DNA of 64,000 bases from assembly GCA_016786485.1 (NCBI GenBank), contig JAEUWD010000054.1:1-64000 (forward strand). Reading direction: 5' to 3'. The DNA comes from Bacteriovoracaceae bacterium (GTDB lineage Bacteria; Bdellovibrionota; Bacteriovoracia; Bacteriovoracales; Bacteriovoracaceae). Positions 26,469 through 34,888 of this stretch are shown here, in pieces. Numbering within the stretch: position 1 is the first letter of the stretch; each line of letters starts with the position of its first letter. Below the pieces are notes generated by a model. It was given only the letters and a program-made list of their open reading frames with translations. It did no database searches and had not been told where the DNA came from. The position numbers and the translations under genes were made by a program.

Positions 26469-27500
26469 ATGAAATTTACCATCTTATTTGTACTTGCCAT
26501 TTTTTACTCTCATGCTATTGCTGAAACCAAGATTATCACCGCAGATGGTACGTCTCAGAAAATTACCTTAACGGGTTCTAATGGTAGTGATGGTTCAAAT
26601 GCACATTGCCTTAAAGATGATCGAAGAGAAAATGGCCGTGACGGCAAAAATGGTCAAGATGCTCCAGACCTTATTATTCAATATTCAAAAATCGAAGATC
26701 TAAAACAAATCGAAGTTAGTTCCTACCCCGGTCGAGGGGGAGATGGCGGAAGGGGCTGTAACGGTGGTCGTTCTGGGAGTGATGGGTTTGATGGCTCAAA
26801 AAGCCGCATTTATATAATTAGAGGCACCTACAAGGCATCAAATGCTGCAGAAATGGTACAACTAAAGCCACTCGATGAAAAAACGATTACTTTATCTTTA
26901 AACTTTTGGGAAAGACGCGAAGTCGAAGAAAAAATTCTTTCCAACAAATCAAATGTCGGAAATATATACTACGAATTTAGCCATCGCCTTGAAAAAGAAG
27001 CTGAATTTATCGTTAATGATAAAATTAACAACTTCAAGGTATCTGCAAAACTCGATGCGAAATCAAAGGATATCGTTCTCGAATCTCCCGATCTCATCGT
27101 TTTTGAAAAAGTTAGCTCAGCAGATAAGGATAGTATTCTCGTTAGAGACGTTTATACCGAAAAAGAACTCTTTGACGTCAAAGCTACCGCTCAAGGTAAG
27201 AAACAAAATTTTAAGCTAAAATTGGAAAACCCACTTATTAAACAGCTAAGTGCAAGTTATTCTATCGTGCCTTATCAGTGGAAGAAAGTCTGGATTCTAG
27301 GTAAAAAAGTCAAAGTTGTTTCAAAACTTAACGAGATCGAAATGACATCTCGAGATAGTAATGAAATTGAGCTTGGACATCTTAATTTAAGGCAATATCG
27401 TTCAATTTTCAAAAAAACATACATTGGTATCAAGCTTAAATACCAATTAAATGAACAAGAAATTGTTAAATTTATACCGCTTGAAATTCAGATAAAATAG
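26469..27500 (+). CDS. Secreted glycine-rich (collagen-like loop) protein
   Basis: 343 aa from the ATG at 26469, preceded by GAGGAGAGCTC. Signal peptide ends SHAIAE. Residues about 30-50, 58-70 and 85-110 are Gly/Asp/Asn-rich with GxxG spacing (NGSDGSN, NGRDGKNGQD, GRGGDGGRGCNGGRSGSDG), the type of loop seen in secreted bacterial surface proteins. The rest (about 115-343) looks all-beta with charged strands. Function unknown; a surface-binding or adhesin role is possible. Confidence 0.65.
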   Translation: MKFTILFVLAIFYSHAIAETKIITADGTSQKITLTGSNGSDGSNAHCLKDDRRENGRDGKNGQDAPDLIIQYSKIEDLKQIEVSSYPGRGGDGGRGCNGGRSGSDGFDGSKSRIYIIRGTYKASNAAEMVQLKPLDEKTITLSLNFWERREVEEKILSNKSNVGNIYYEFSHRLEKEAEFIVNDKINNFKVSAKLDAKSKDIVLESPDLIVFEKVSSADKDSILVRDVYTEKELFDVKATAQGKKQNFKLKLENPLIKQLSASYSIVPYQWKKVWILGKKVKVVSKLNEIEMTSRDSNEIELGHLNLRQYRSIFKKTYIGIKLKYQLNEQEIVKFIPLEIQIK

Positions 27501-27623
27501 AAAGCTCCTCATTTATACTTAATAAAACTGATCAATATCATGTATTTTCATGAGATAGAAAATATCGGCTAAATGTAAATAAAGCTAAACTCATATTATT
27601 CGAAACCTATCAAAGGAGTACAT

Positions 27624-28034
27624 ATGAGTAAGGCCATTCCAAAAATTATGAAGTACATGACAACCACCCCCTTAAGTGTTCAGAAGACAACATCACTTCT
27701 AGAGGCAGCAGAATTAATGCAAAAAAAACACATCCGTCATCTACCGGTATTATACGGTAAACAAATCGAAGGGATTTTATCTAGTACCGATATCAGTCTA
27801 ATTAGAACACTTAGCGATGTTGATATTACAAAGCTTAAAGTTTATGACTGCTTCACACCTAATCCCTACATTGTCAGTCCAGAAGCACCGCTCAATACTG
27901 TGCTTTCGGAAATGGCGGAAAAAAAATACGGCTGTACCATAGTCGCTGACAACGATAATCTAGTAGGTATATTTACTTGGATCGATGCGCTTCAAGCAAC
28001 AAGTGAGCTGCTTGAAACACGTCTCAAAAAATAA
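27624..28034 (+). CDS. Tandem CBS-domain protein
   Basis: 136 aa made up only of a CBS pair. CBS1 covers about 8-60 (MKYMTTTPLSVQ, KKHIRHLPVLYGKQIEGILSSTDI), CBS2 about 75-125 (PNPYIVSPEAPLNTVLSEM, KYGCTIVADNDNLVGIFTWID). Stand-alone CBS pairs bind adenine nucleotides and act as energy sensors for a partner protein. AAAGGAG lies upstream. The following cytochrome-like gene starts 9 nt after the stop. Confidence 0.9.
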   Translation: MSKAIPKIMKYMTTTPLSVQKTTSLLEAAELMQKKHIRHLPVLYGKQIEGILSSTDISLIRTLSDVDITKLKVYDCFTPNPYIVSPEAPLNTVLSEMAEKKYGCTIVADNDNLVGIFTWIDALQATSELLETRLKK

Positions 28035-28043
28035 AAGGATTTC

Positions 28044-29183
28044 ATGAAATCATTAATGTTAGTGCTTTTGACTCTTAACTTCTTCCCTAAGTCTTGGGCC
28101 AATCCGGCAGCGCAAATGAATAGCGCGCTTCAAGCACTAACATCACTGATGCCTTATATGTCAGATAAAGAAAAGTTTTTTGATCCAAAAAATGAAACGG
28201 AAATTGCAAACGGTATAACCACCTTGCAAACTACCTTTAAAAATTTTAAACATGAAAGTGTTTTAAAAAATGACGTTTTCGCACCCTCATACCTTTTGAT
28301 TAACGAACACTTGGCAGAAAGTAAAAACGCTTTTTTAAAAAACAAAAAGAAAGAATTTAGCTTATGGCGATTAAAAGAACTGACCACTCTCTGTCTCGAT
28401 TGTCATACGCGCTTACCGACAACTCATCCCTCGAGTTTTGCCAAAGGAGCAAAAAAATTGGATGAAACTCGCTTTACTTCAACATACAATTTGGCCCTGG
28501 CTCAATTAATTGTGAGACAGTACGAAGAATCAGAAGCAAATTTTATTAAAGTTATCAATGATAAACTGGCCAAAAATGACAAAGTTAATTTAGAAAATTC
28601 TTTCCGACAGATTCTCATGATTGAAGCCAAGATTCTGAAAAACCCTAAACGTTTAAAAGAAATCTTCCAGCCTTATGTAACCAAAGCGGAGATGCCAAAA
28701 TTGTTAAAAGACTCGCTCATTAATTGGATGAATCGCCTGAATTATGTAACAGAAATGCGACAAAAAACCGGTACGCATTTAAAGAATGATGAGGATCTAA
28801 AAAATTATGTGACGAATGTTTTAGCACCACTTAAAAATCTCTCTATCTATGATGATGCTTATGATGTCGACTTACTCATCAGTTCGGGACTCATTTCTAA
28901 TTACCTCTACAGCAATCCAAAGTCTGTGATGGTACCTGAAATGCTTTATTGGATGGGCTGGTTGGAAAAACGCTTGCACCGACAAGACTTCTTTGGTTCG
29001 GGAGATTTATTTCTAAAACAATGTATTAGAAAATATCCAAATCATCCGCGAGCTAAGGATTGTTATCAGGAATACAAAGATATTATCGAATTCGAATTCA
29101 CCGGTTCGGGTGGAACTTATGTTCCCGAGGACTTACAACTCGAACTCGATGAACTTAAAAAAATTCTACCTAAAACCCGATAG
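28044..29183 (+). CDS. Periplasmic mono-heme c-type, mostly helical repeat protein
   Basis: 379 aa. Signal peptide (1-19, KSWA). One heme-binding motif C117-LD-C120-H121 follows a helical region, an arrangement like cytochrome c' or other single-heme sensors. From about residue 145 the protein is alpha-helical with TPR-like pairs (YNLALAQLIVRQYEESEANFIKVI and a late repeat with AKDCYQEY). It may carry electrons or sense a ligand in the periplasm. Co-transcribed with the CBS protein. Ends 14 nt inside the convergent barrel gene. Confidence 0.72.
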   Translation: MKSLMLVLLTLNFFPKSWANPAAQMNSALQALTSLMPYMSDKEKFFDPKNETEIANGITTLQTTFKNFKHESVLKNDVFAPSYLLINEHLAESKNAFLKNKKKEFSLWRLKELTTLCLDCHTRLPTTHPSSFAKGAKKLDETRFTSTYNLALAQLIVRQYEESEANFIKVINDKLAKNDKVNLENSFRQILMIEAKILKNPKRLKEIFQPYVTKAEMPKLLKDSLINWMNRLNYVTEMRQKTGTHLKNDEDLKNYVTNVLAPLKNLSIYDDAYDVDLLISSGLISNYLYSNPKSVMVPEMLYWMGWLEKRLHRQDFFGSGDLFLKQCIRKYPNHPRAKDCYQEYKDIIEFEFTGSGGTYVPEDLQLELDELKKILPKTR

Positions 29184-29703
29184 CGATACCGGCATTCGCT
29201 CTAAAACTTTCTTTGCTATATTCGCTGAATGAACGGTTTGAAGCACCTGCTGAAAGATAAACTTTTCCCGCTAAGCGTACTGAAAGGTTCACTTCTGGTC
29301 CATAATAACTCTTAGTTGCATCAACTAATTCATCTTGATCATTAAGCTTACTTGATTTTTCAAAACCGGCGTTAGCACCAAGCTTAATAATATTATTCAG
29401 AAGTGATAAACCACCGTGAACACTAGCAGTTAAACCATTTGATTTTTTTACTTCATATTGATTAAGTGCTGGATTAAAAACGATACTTGTTACTTTACTG
29501 TCGTATGAAATACCTAAAGCTCCGGCCAAATAAAAAGGGACTGTTTGATCCGAAATACTCACCTTTATTCTTGTGGCACTAGAACCTTTATCCGAAAACT
29601 CTTGTTCAAGAGTAACGATACCTACATGGTCAGCATCATTCTTATCTTGTGCAAAAACGTTTACCGAAGCTAACAACGCGATTAAAAAAATGATATTTTT
29701 CAT
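29170..29703 (-). CDS. Small outer-membrane beta-barrel-like protein
   Basis: 177 aa with signal peptide (NVFAQ) and a GAGGTGG ribosome site. Alternating polar/hydrophobic strands (YYGPEVNLSVRLAGKVYLSAGAS) and a C-terminal Phe (GIAIGF) fit an eight-strand outer-membrane barrel recognised by BamA. No family name can be given. Confidence 0.65.
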   Translation of the reverse strand: MKNIIFLIALLASVNVFAQDKNDADHVGIVTLEQEFSDKGSSATRIKVSISDQTVPFYLAGALGISYDSKVTSIVFNPALNQYEVKKSNGLTASVHGGLSLLNNIIKLGANAGFEKSSKLNDQDELVDATKSYYGPEVNLSVRLAGKVYLSAGASNRSFSEYSKESFRANAGIAIGF

Positions 29704-29809
29704 AGTTCCACCTCTAATAAGTTAATTATTAGTAGTGTAAACGATACAAAAAAAATCGATACTTTGGTTGTAAAGAATTCCCGCGCTGTCTAAAAGTTAG
29801 GCAGTGTTT

Positions 29810-30748
29810 TTAGTCCAATTGCCCGATGACTGTTTGGTATTCGTCGTTAATGCGCTCAAGATCGGCTTGAAGTTCATCACGAATCTTTTTGAAATCATTA
29901 ACTGGAACTCTAGCCGCTCCAATATACGAATCCGCGGCCATCCAAACACCACTATATCCAGCTGAGCCGAAATAACCAATGAGTCCTGCGATAATGGCGG
30001 CTATTTCAAGCTTTGAACCACTTTTGGTGGTTACAGCATTAGAAGTAACTGCAACAATCGTTAAAAGTGTTACCAAAGAGACTTTTACATATTCCTGAGT
30101 CATATCCCAGTTTACTTTATCGTCCAGTTCGCTAACAACAGTTTCGATCATTTTAATTTGAGCTTCAGTTTGTTTTAATTTAAGGCTTAATTCTTTTACT
30201 AGATTCAACACGTTTTCTCTTTTCGCTTTAGTTGCTTCGCTGGTGGCTGGCGCGGACAAGGCAAAAAGTTTTTCGATTTTCTTATCCAGTTGAGAAATAT
30301 TTTGGTTGATCAGTTCTGATTTCTTTAACATCTCAGCTTGTAATGATTTGATGGTTACCATTTTGTCGTTAACATTTTTGTTAGCTAAGTAAAACGATGT
30401 TCCGTAAGCCGCTGCAATTAAAATTCCTTCCACCACAAAACTTCTTAAATCTGGATTACCACCTTGAGTAGCTTTAGCACCTCCGATGGTTCCTTTAATG
30501 AGGGTCCAAATCATCAGAAGCGTAATCGAAACTTCGAGGTGACCTTTTTTGTTATAGTTAGAACGAATATTGGCCATTTCGGTATTCATTTTTTCAGTTA
30601 ATTCCGCAATTCCTAACTGAGCATTAGCGTATTCAGCACGTTGATCAATAAGGGTTTTAAAAATATTTCCAGATGCATCTTGAGCATAAACAGGAAGTGA
30701 TACAAGGGCGATATTTGAGATCAGAATAAGAGAAATAAGTTTACGCAT
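29810..30748 (-). CDS. Secreted membrane-associated coiled-coil protein
   Basis: 312 aa. Signal peptide (1-22, VYAQ), hydrophobic segments near 73-90 and 107-123, and a long heptad-rich region (about 125-205, ending IKMIETVVSELDD). A second membrane pair lies near 218-262, then a short helical tail. GAGG ribosome site upstream. Family and function unknown; a coiled-coil envelope scaffold is a guess from shape only. Confidence 0.6.
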   Translation of the reverse strand: MRKLISLILISNIALVSLPVYAQDASGNIFKTLIDQRAEYANAQLGIAELTEKMNTEMANIRSNYNKKGHLEVSITLLMIWTLIKGTIGGAKATQGGNPDLRSFVVEGILIAAAYGTSFYLANKNVNDKMVTIKSLQAEMLKKSELINQNISQLDKKIEKLFALSAPATSEATKAKRENVLNLVKELSLKLKQTEAQIKMIETVVSELDDKVNWDMTQEYVKVSLVTLLTIVAVTSNAVTTKSGSKLEIAAIIAGLIGYFGSAGYSGVWMAADSYIGAARVPVNDFKKIRDELQADLERINDEYQTVIGQLD

Positions 30749-30857
30749 TTAAACCTCGATTTTGGTTGTTCCGAGAGGTCAAATAACACTCTTTATTACT
30801 GAAGAGGAACAGTGCGTGAAGTTTTTATATATTAATAAGTTAGATTGCCATTTTTCT

Positions 30858-30885
30858 TTGCCAAATCTGCGACCTCGGCTAGTAT
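30858..30885 (+). promoter_or_regulatory. Promoter giving a leaderless message for the gene at 30892
   Basis: -35 TTGCCA (30858-30863), 16-nt spacer, -10 TAGTAT (30880-30885). The ATG begins at 30892, 6 nt after the -10, and no ribosome site is present. Confidence 0.5.
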
Positions 30886-30891
30886 CCGCCC

Positions 30892-32007
30892 ATGCGAATT
30901 GGTTTCATTTTTGTCTTAATTTTGGCTTTGTTAACGAGCTCATTAAGCTACGCTGCTTGTGACGTAAACTTATTCCATGTTCTGTTTAAGCGTAAATATG
31001 ACGTCTATGAAAAGGCCCGTAATCGCTTTAATTCTCAATCACTTTCAAGCCTCGTAAGCATCAAGGAACCGTTTGCCGATTTCTATCAACAGACGGCCTA
31101 TATTGAAATTTTAGCGGATAAACTTTCTAGTCATGAATTTTTTAAAACGTCGTACGCTAAAATGTCATACATGCAACGAGTTCGAACCTTTCTTTTTCAT
31201 AGCGGTTTATTCTCACTAACTCGTTCAAAAATGAGTAAAGGCTTAAGTTTTAGTGAAATCAAGTCACTAGTCGATTTCCGCTTAAAAATGGATTCACAAA
31301 AAGATCAGTCATTCTTTTCGATAGTCAAGAACTGGGATAACTCAACTTTTTATCAGAAAGCGAGTGACCACGCATTTTATAAAGATGTTACCGTATACGG
31401 AATCCAAGCAGCGTTTGAAAAACATGGTTTGCTCAAAAATAAAAAGGTGAAAGATTTTTTTGTAAGACTACTTGAAAAAGATACGATGCAAATGGTTTTC
31501 ACCGCGCTTAGTTTACCAAGTGTGGTAAGTCCTTTGCCTTTTGTTTACGTTCCTCAATTAAATTTTATGGATAGATACTCAGCCGAATTTAAAACGCTAA
31601 TGAATACGAAAGATCTGTTTGATAAAAATGCACGTCAGTTATACAAAAAATATTCAAAACGTTATTATGAAAAAAACAAGAAGCGCTTAAAATATAAAGT
31701 GATTCAAAAAACACTGATGGTTTTAAGTACGCTGGTCTTTAGCTATTTTCTCTATGTGGAAGTCGATGAACAGGTTCGTTATCAATTTGGCGCGGGTCCT
31801 GCACCATTAATGGACCATCCAGAAGTGATCAAAGACGGACTTAAACGTATGGAAGAAGAGCTTAAACTTAATACACCACTCGATTCTGTTCTTCATCAAA
31901 ACTATCTCAAGCAAACACTTGGTGAGCCACCTTACGCCAATGAAGATCTGGATAGCTTGTTTCAAACTGAAGAATATGAACTCTTTCTTGAATTGCTGAA
32001 AGAGTAA
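30892..32007 (+). CDS. Secreted/periplasmic protein of unknown function with one TM segment
   Basis: 371 aa. Signal peptide (1-21, LSYAAC) and a TM helix near 278-300 (TLMVLSTLVFSYFLYVEVD). The region between is basic, helical and rich in Lys/Tyr/Phe. No recognised domain. The downstream barrel gene begins 2 nt after the stop, so both are made from one message and probably act together in the envelope. Confidence 0.6.
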   Translation: MRIGFIFVLILALLTSSLSYAACDVNLFHVLFKRKYDVYEKARNRFNSQSLSSLVSIKEPFADFYQQTAYIEILADKLSSHEFFKTSYAKMSYMQRVRTFLFHSGLFSLTRSKMSKGLSFSEIKSLVDFRLKMDSQKDQSFFSIVKNWDNSTFYQKASDHAFYKDVTVYGIQAAFEKHGLLKNKKVKDFFVRLLEKDTMQMVFTALSLPSVVSPLPFVYVPQLNFMDRYSAEFKTLMNTKDLFDKNARQLYKKYSKRYYEKNKKRLKYKVIQKTLMVLSTLVFSYFLYVEVDEQVRYQFGAGPAPLMDHPEVIKDGLKRMEEELKLNTPLDSVLHQNYLKQTLGEPPYANEDLDSLFQTEEYELFLELLKE

Positions 32008-32009
32008 GT

Positions 32010-32741
32010 TTGAAAAATCTTATATTCCTAAAAATTTATTTAATAGCTTCGCTTTTTTTATCGCTACCTCTTTGTGCTAAAGATTTCAGTACGATGATCG
32101 AGCTTGGACAAAATTGGCAACTTCGAAATGATGTCCGGATTCCTTCACAGGGTGGAACAAAATTAGCAATAGATGATTTTGATAATGGTCCTTTTAATCA
32201 CGGTCGCCTTGAATTTACCTATCGATGGTCACAAAAGCATGGCCTACGCTTGATATATGCGCCACTAACAACATATAGTGAAGGCATATCAAACCAAACT
32301 ATCAACTTTAATGGACAGTCTTTTAATACGACCGATAAACTTAGCATTAAATATCGTTTTAACTCTTATCGTTTGGGTTACGTCTATCGATTTTCAGAAA
32401 ATTTTTATTTTGGTGGCACACTTAAGGTGAGAGATGCAAGTGTGAGGTTTAAACAAAACGCAACCACTAGCGAGTATAATAATACTGGTTTAGTTCCTTT
32501 GTTTTATTTGGCCTACCTAAAGCCTATGACTGAGAGCTGGTCATTTTTTACTGATGCTGATTTCGCTGCAGCACCTCAAGGCAGAGCGATTGATTTAAGT
32601 ATTAAATTTCGAAAGAAAATTAAATCAGCAACATATTTGTCCCTCGGCTTAAGAACGCTGGAAGGTGGTGCTGACAATGAAAAAGTCTACACCTTTAGCT
32701 GGTTTACTTATTTATTAGGCGATATCTATTTTGAGTTCTAA
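32010..32741 (+). CDS. Outer-membrane beta-barrel protein
   Basis: 243 aa from a TTG start; AAAGAG overlapping the preceding stop is the likely ribosome site. Signal peptide (LPLCAK), then regularly alternating strands with aromatic girdles (FTYRWSQKHGLRLIYAPL, YRLGYVYRFSENFYFGGTLKV) and a C-terminal Phe in IYFEF. This is typical of OmpW/OmpA-size barrels (10-12 strands). Ligand unknown. Confidence 0.75.
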   Translation: MKNLIFLKIYLIASLFLSLPLCAKDFSTMIELGQNWQLRNDVRIPSQGGTKLAIDDFDNGPFNHGRLEFTYRWSQKHGLRLIYAPLTTYSEGISNQTINFNGQSFNTTDKLSIKYRFNSYRLGYVYRFSENFYFGGTLKVRDASVRFKQNATTSEYNNTGLVPLFYLAYLKPMTESWSFFTDADFAAAPQGRAIDLSIKFRKKIKSATYLSLGLRTLEGGADNEKVYTFSWFTYLLGDIYFEF

Positions 32742-32746
32742 GTCAA

Positions 32747-33685
32747 TTATATCACTTTGATGGAATCATCATTGGTATTCCAAATAATGCCTTGAATATG
32801 GCGGTTGACGAGTGGTTTTAACTTTTCAAAAAATAAGTAATAACAATCATACACGCTCGGTTCAACCAAATCATCTCTGAAGCAATAGTTTTCTTGTTTG
32901 AAAAAAAATAAACTATTTTTTAAATTTGATTTTAAATAATTCGGATTAAGAACGACGATGTCACTACTTGCAAGAAAATTATTCATATTCTTTTTAAGAA
33001 AAAAAACTCCATTTCCATTTGAAAAAATATAATCCTGTTTTATTTGAAAATCTAAATTTCGTGAAAGAATAAGTTCGCGCTCTTCATCCCACGAATTGTG
33101 TGTAGTTGTGATATTCACACGACTGATAAGTCCTATCCCTTTATCGCTCGTTATGGCCTGGACTTGATTTTTGGCATTTATTACAAAAGGATGAGATGGC
33201 ATCACATGTGATGGTTCTATTATTTGTGCTTCATCAAAATGTCTTTTCACATGCGCAAATCTTTTGCCCACATACTCGACTACCTCATTTTTCACCAGAT
33301 ACGAATTCTGATTATTTTCTGTAGGCCATTCTCTTGGTTTGATTAAAAAGAAACCAGGCATGTCCTTAGATTCGATTTTCAGATGAGAAATATCACAACT
33401 TACTTTTTTGTAAGTATGACTTTGACTGGCCATTATTCTAACGAAATAACACTTTTGATTATGCTTTAAATAAACACCGTAGCCATTATTAACACTAAAA
33501 AAAGGCGTTAGTGGTTGACCGAGTTCTTGATAGTTTTTTTCTTTTCTAGGAAATTTATCACTCACAATCGGATACTGCTTTAGCTGCTGGTTTATTTTTT
33601 GAATAAGCGCTTTATCTTCAACTAAAACTGCACTATGTGTTTCAATCGCACCGAATAGAAAAATAAACACCGTTAATAATCTCAT
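32747..33685 (-). CDS. Secreted protein of unknown function
   Basis: 312 aa with a clean signal peptide (ETHSA) and a GGAGG ribosome site 6 nt before the ATG. The mature part is rich in beta-forming and aromatic residues with four Cys (for example KCYFVRI, SCDISHL, YCFRDD, YDCYYLF) that could form disulfides. No motif recognised. Convergent with the barrel gene, 5 nt between stops. Confidence 0.6.
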   Translation of the reverse strand: MRLLTVFIFLFGAIETHSAVLVEDKALIQKINQQLKQYPIVSDKFPRKEKNYQELGQPLTPFFSVNNGYGVYLKHNQKCYFVRIMASQSHTYKKVSCDISHLKIESKDMPGFFLIKPREWPTENNQNSYLVKNEVVEYVGKRFAHVKRHFDEAQIIEPSHVMPSHPFVINAKNQVQAITSDKGIGLISRVNITTTHNSWDEERELILSRNLDFQIKQDYIFSNGNGVFFLKKNMNNFLASSDIVVLNPNYLKSNLKNSLFFFKQENYCFRDDLVEPSVYDCYYLFFEKLKPLVNRHIQGIIWNTNDDSIKVI

Positions 33686-33769
33686 CCAACCTCCGCTTTG
33701 AACTAGCGTAATAAATCGGTTCGAGATTGTAAAATTTACACGGTACTTATTTTGATAAATTTTCTTACT

Positions 33770-34045
33770 TTAGTTTTCGATGATTTGAATAAAACGTTTA
33801 ATTTTGCAAGATTTTTCGAGTTTATGTCTCAAGGTTTTATTAGCATTAATGATGTAGGAATTATTTCGGCCATTTTTTTTTATTTCAAGATATCCGTCAT
33901 GAGCAAGATCAGAAATGATTTTAAGCACGGCCCTCTCTGTGATGCCAATTTGATCGGAAATCTCTCTCACCGTTGCGTCAGGATGTTTATCTAAAAAAAT
34001 TATCACATGTCCGTAATTAGTGAGAAAGGTCCATTGTTCGCTCAT
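33770..34045 (-). CDS. Small winged helix-turn-helix transcriptional regulator
   Basis: 91 aa. One wHTH domain (about 8-75): DATVREISDQIGITERAVLKIISDLAHDGYLEIKKNGRNNSY, close to ArsR/MarR-type small regulators; the GRNNSY stretch is the wing. It lacks Cys metal-binding motifs. The dyads at 34685-34758 upstream of neighbouring genes are candidate operators. Target inferred only from proximity. Confidence 0.8.
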   Translation of the reverse strand: MSEQWTFLTNYGHVIIFLDKHPDATVREISDQIGITERAVLKIISDLAHDGYLEIKKNGRNNSYIINANKTLRHKLEKSCKIKRFIQIIEN

Positions 34046-34144
34046 AGTTTGCTCTTTACCATATGTTTAGATCTAAATTTTATTCATCTGCCATCAACTC
34101 GTCTAGGTAGTCAACAGCAGATGATAAAATATAATCTTCACTTA

Positions 34145-34663
34145 TTATGGTTTATAAGGAAGTGAAGAATGGTGGAGGACAATTTTAATTTCACCTTTAA
34201 GATTCTTCTTAAATCCCATCGAAAAATTAGCAATAACTAAACTGCCATCTTCCTTGGTCAGATGCTTATTCCCCATCACAATTGCGGTATCGCCTGAAGT
34301 ATAAATACCAGTAATATCAAACTCAGCATTCTTCCACGGGTTTAAGGCAAAACCGGCGTCTTCTGAAAAATTCGCATTCCCCCCAACGAAATAAGACAAC
34401 GCCCCTTCGAAAGTCGTTCTGAAAGTTTTTACAGAAGCCAGCGTTGGTTTAAATAAAACCTCTGCTTCGTCATAGTTATAGGCTTGTCGAATAATATCCG
34501 CCGCAATTGCCTTAGCATTTCCACCTTTCTTGTGTGTTTGTGCAATTTTTACGAGACCCTTTCCCCAAGCCTCTAAAGCTGCTCTTGCTTCATTTTCTGA
34601 AATTGTGATTGAAGCTGAACTTCCTAAGTTTCTACTGTTGATGGTCGCTGCTTGAACTGTCAT
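34145..34663 (-). CDS. NTF2-like (SnoaL/CaMKII-association-type) protein
   Basis: 172 aa, no signal peptide apparent. N-terminal helix ARAALEAWGKGLVKIAQTH, then the cone-shaped alpha+beta fold ending in KIVLHHSSLPYKP, whose HHSS turn is typical of CaMKII-association/SnoaL-like proteins. Such proteins are small enzymes or binding domains; no catalytic assignment can be made. AAGGAG precedes the ATG and a perfect TTAGAA/TTCTAA dyad sits 22-36 nt upstream. Confidence 0.75.
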   Translation of the reverse strand: MTVQAATINSRNLGSSASITISENEARAALEAWGKGLVKIAQTHKKGGNAKAIAADIIRQAYNYDEAEVLFKPTLASVKTFRTTFEGALSYFVGGNANFSEDAGFALNPWKNAEFDITGIYTSGDTAIVMGNKHLTKEDGSLVIANFSMGFKKNLKGEIKIVLHHSSLPYKP

Positions 34664-34684
34664 TGTTTACTCCTTATAAAATAT

Positions 34685-34699
34685 TTAGAATCGTTCTAA
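34685..34699. promoter_or_regulatory. Perfect dyad upstream of the NTF2-like gene
   Basis: TTAGAA-TCG-TTCTAA, six-base arms around a three-base centre. Placed where a repressor would block the NTF2-like promoter. Confidence 0.5.
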
Positions 34700-34702
34700 G
34701 TA

Positions 34703-34758
34703 TGAATAATTATACATGATAATTAATACATGTAAAGATATTCATGAATAATTATTCA
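34703..34758. repeat. Repeated AT-rich operator-like palindrome
   Basis: TGAATAATTAT occurs at 34703-34713 and again at 34745-34755, 42 bp apart (about four helical turns). The second copy is a perfect 14-bp palindrome, TGAATAATTATTCA (34745-34758). It lies between the divergent NTF2-like and caspase-like genes and is a plausible paired operator. Confidence 0.5.
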
Positions 34759-34888
34759 AAGAGCACAAAATGTCAATATTATTAAGCACTTAGACCTACT
34801 CTACTTTTTATTACTTCAGTGGCATCGACGGGTCTAAGTAAAACCCTCCGACATTAAGCTCTGTAAGTCATTTCACCGATAAATAAGC

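Noticed and set aside
26469-26800. Gly-rich stretches as a true collagen triple helix
   Set aside because: GxxG spacing is irregular and short, without long runs of strict Gly-X-Y; called glycine-rich loop only.
30762-30962. 66-codon frame before the gene at 30892
   Set aside because: Overlaps promoter elements and the well-supported signal-peptide gene; composition not coding-like.
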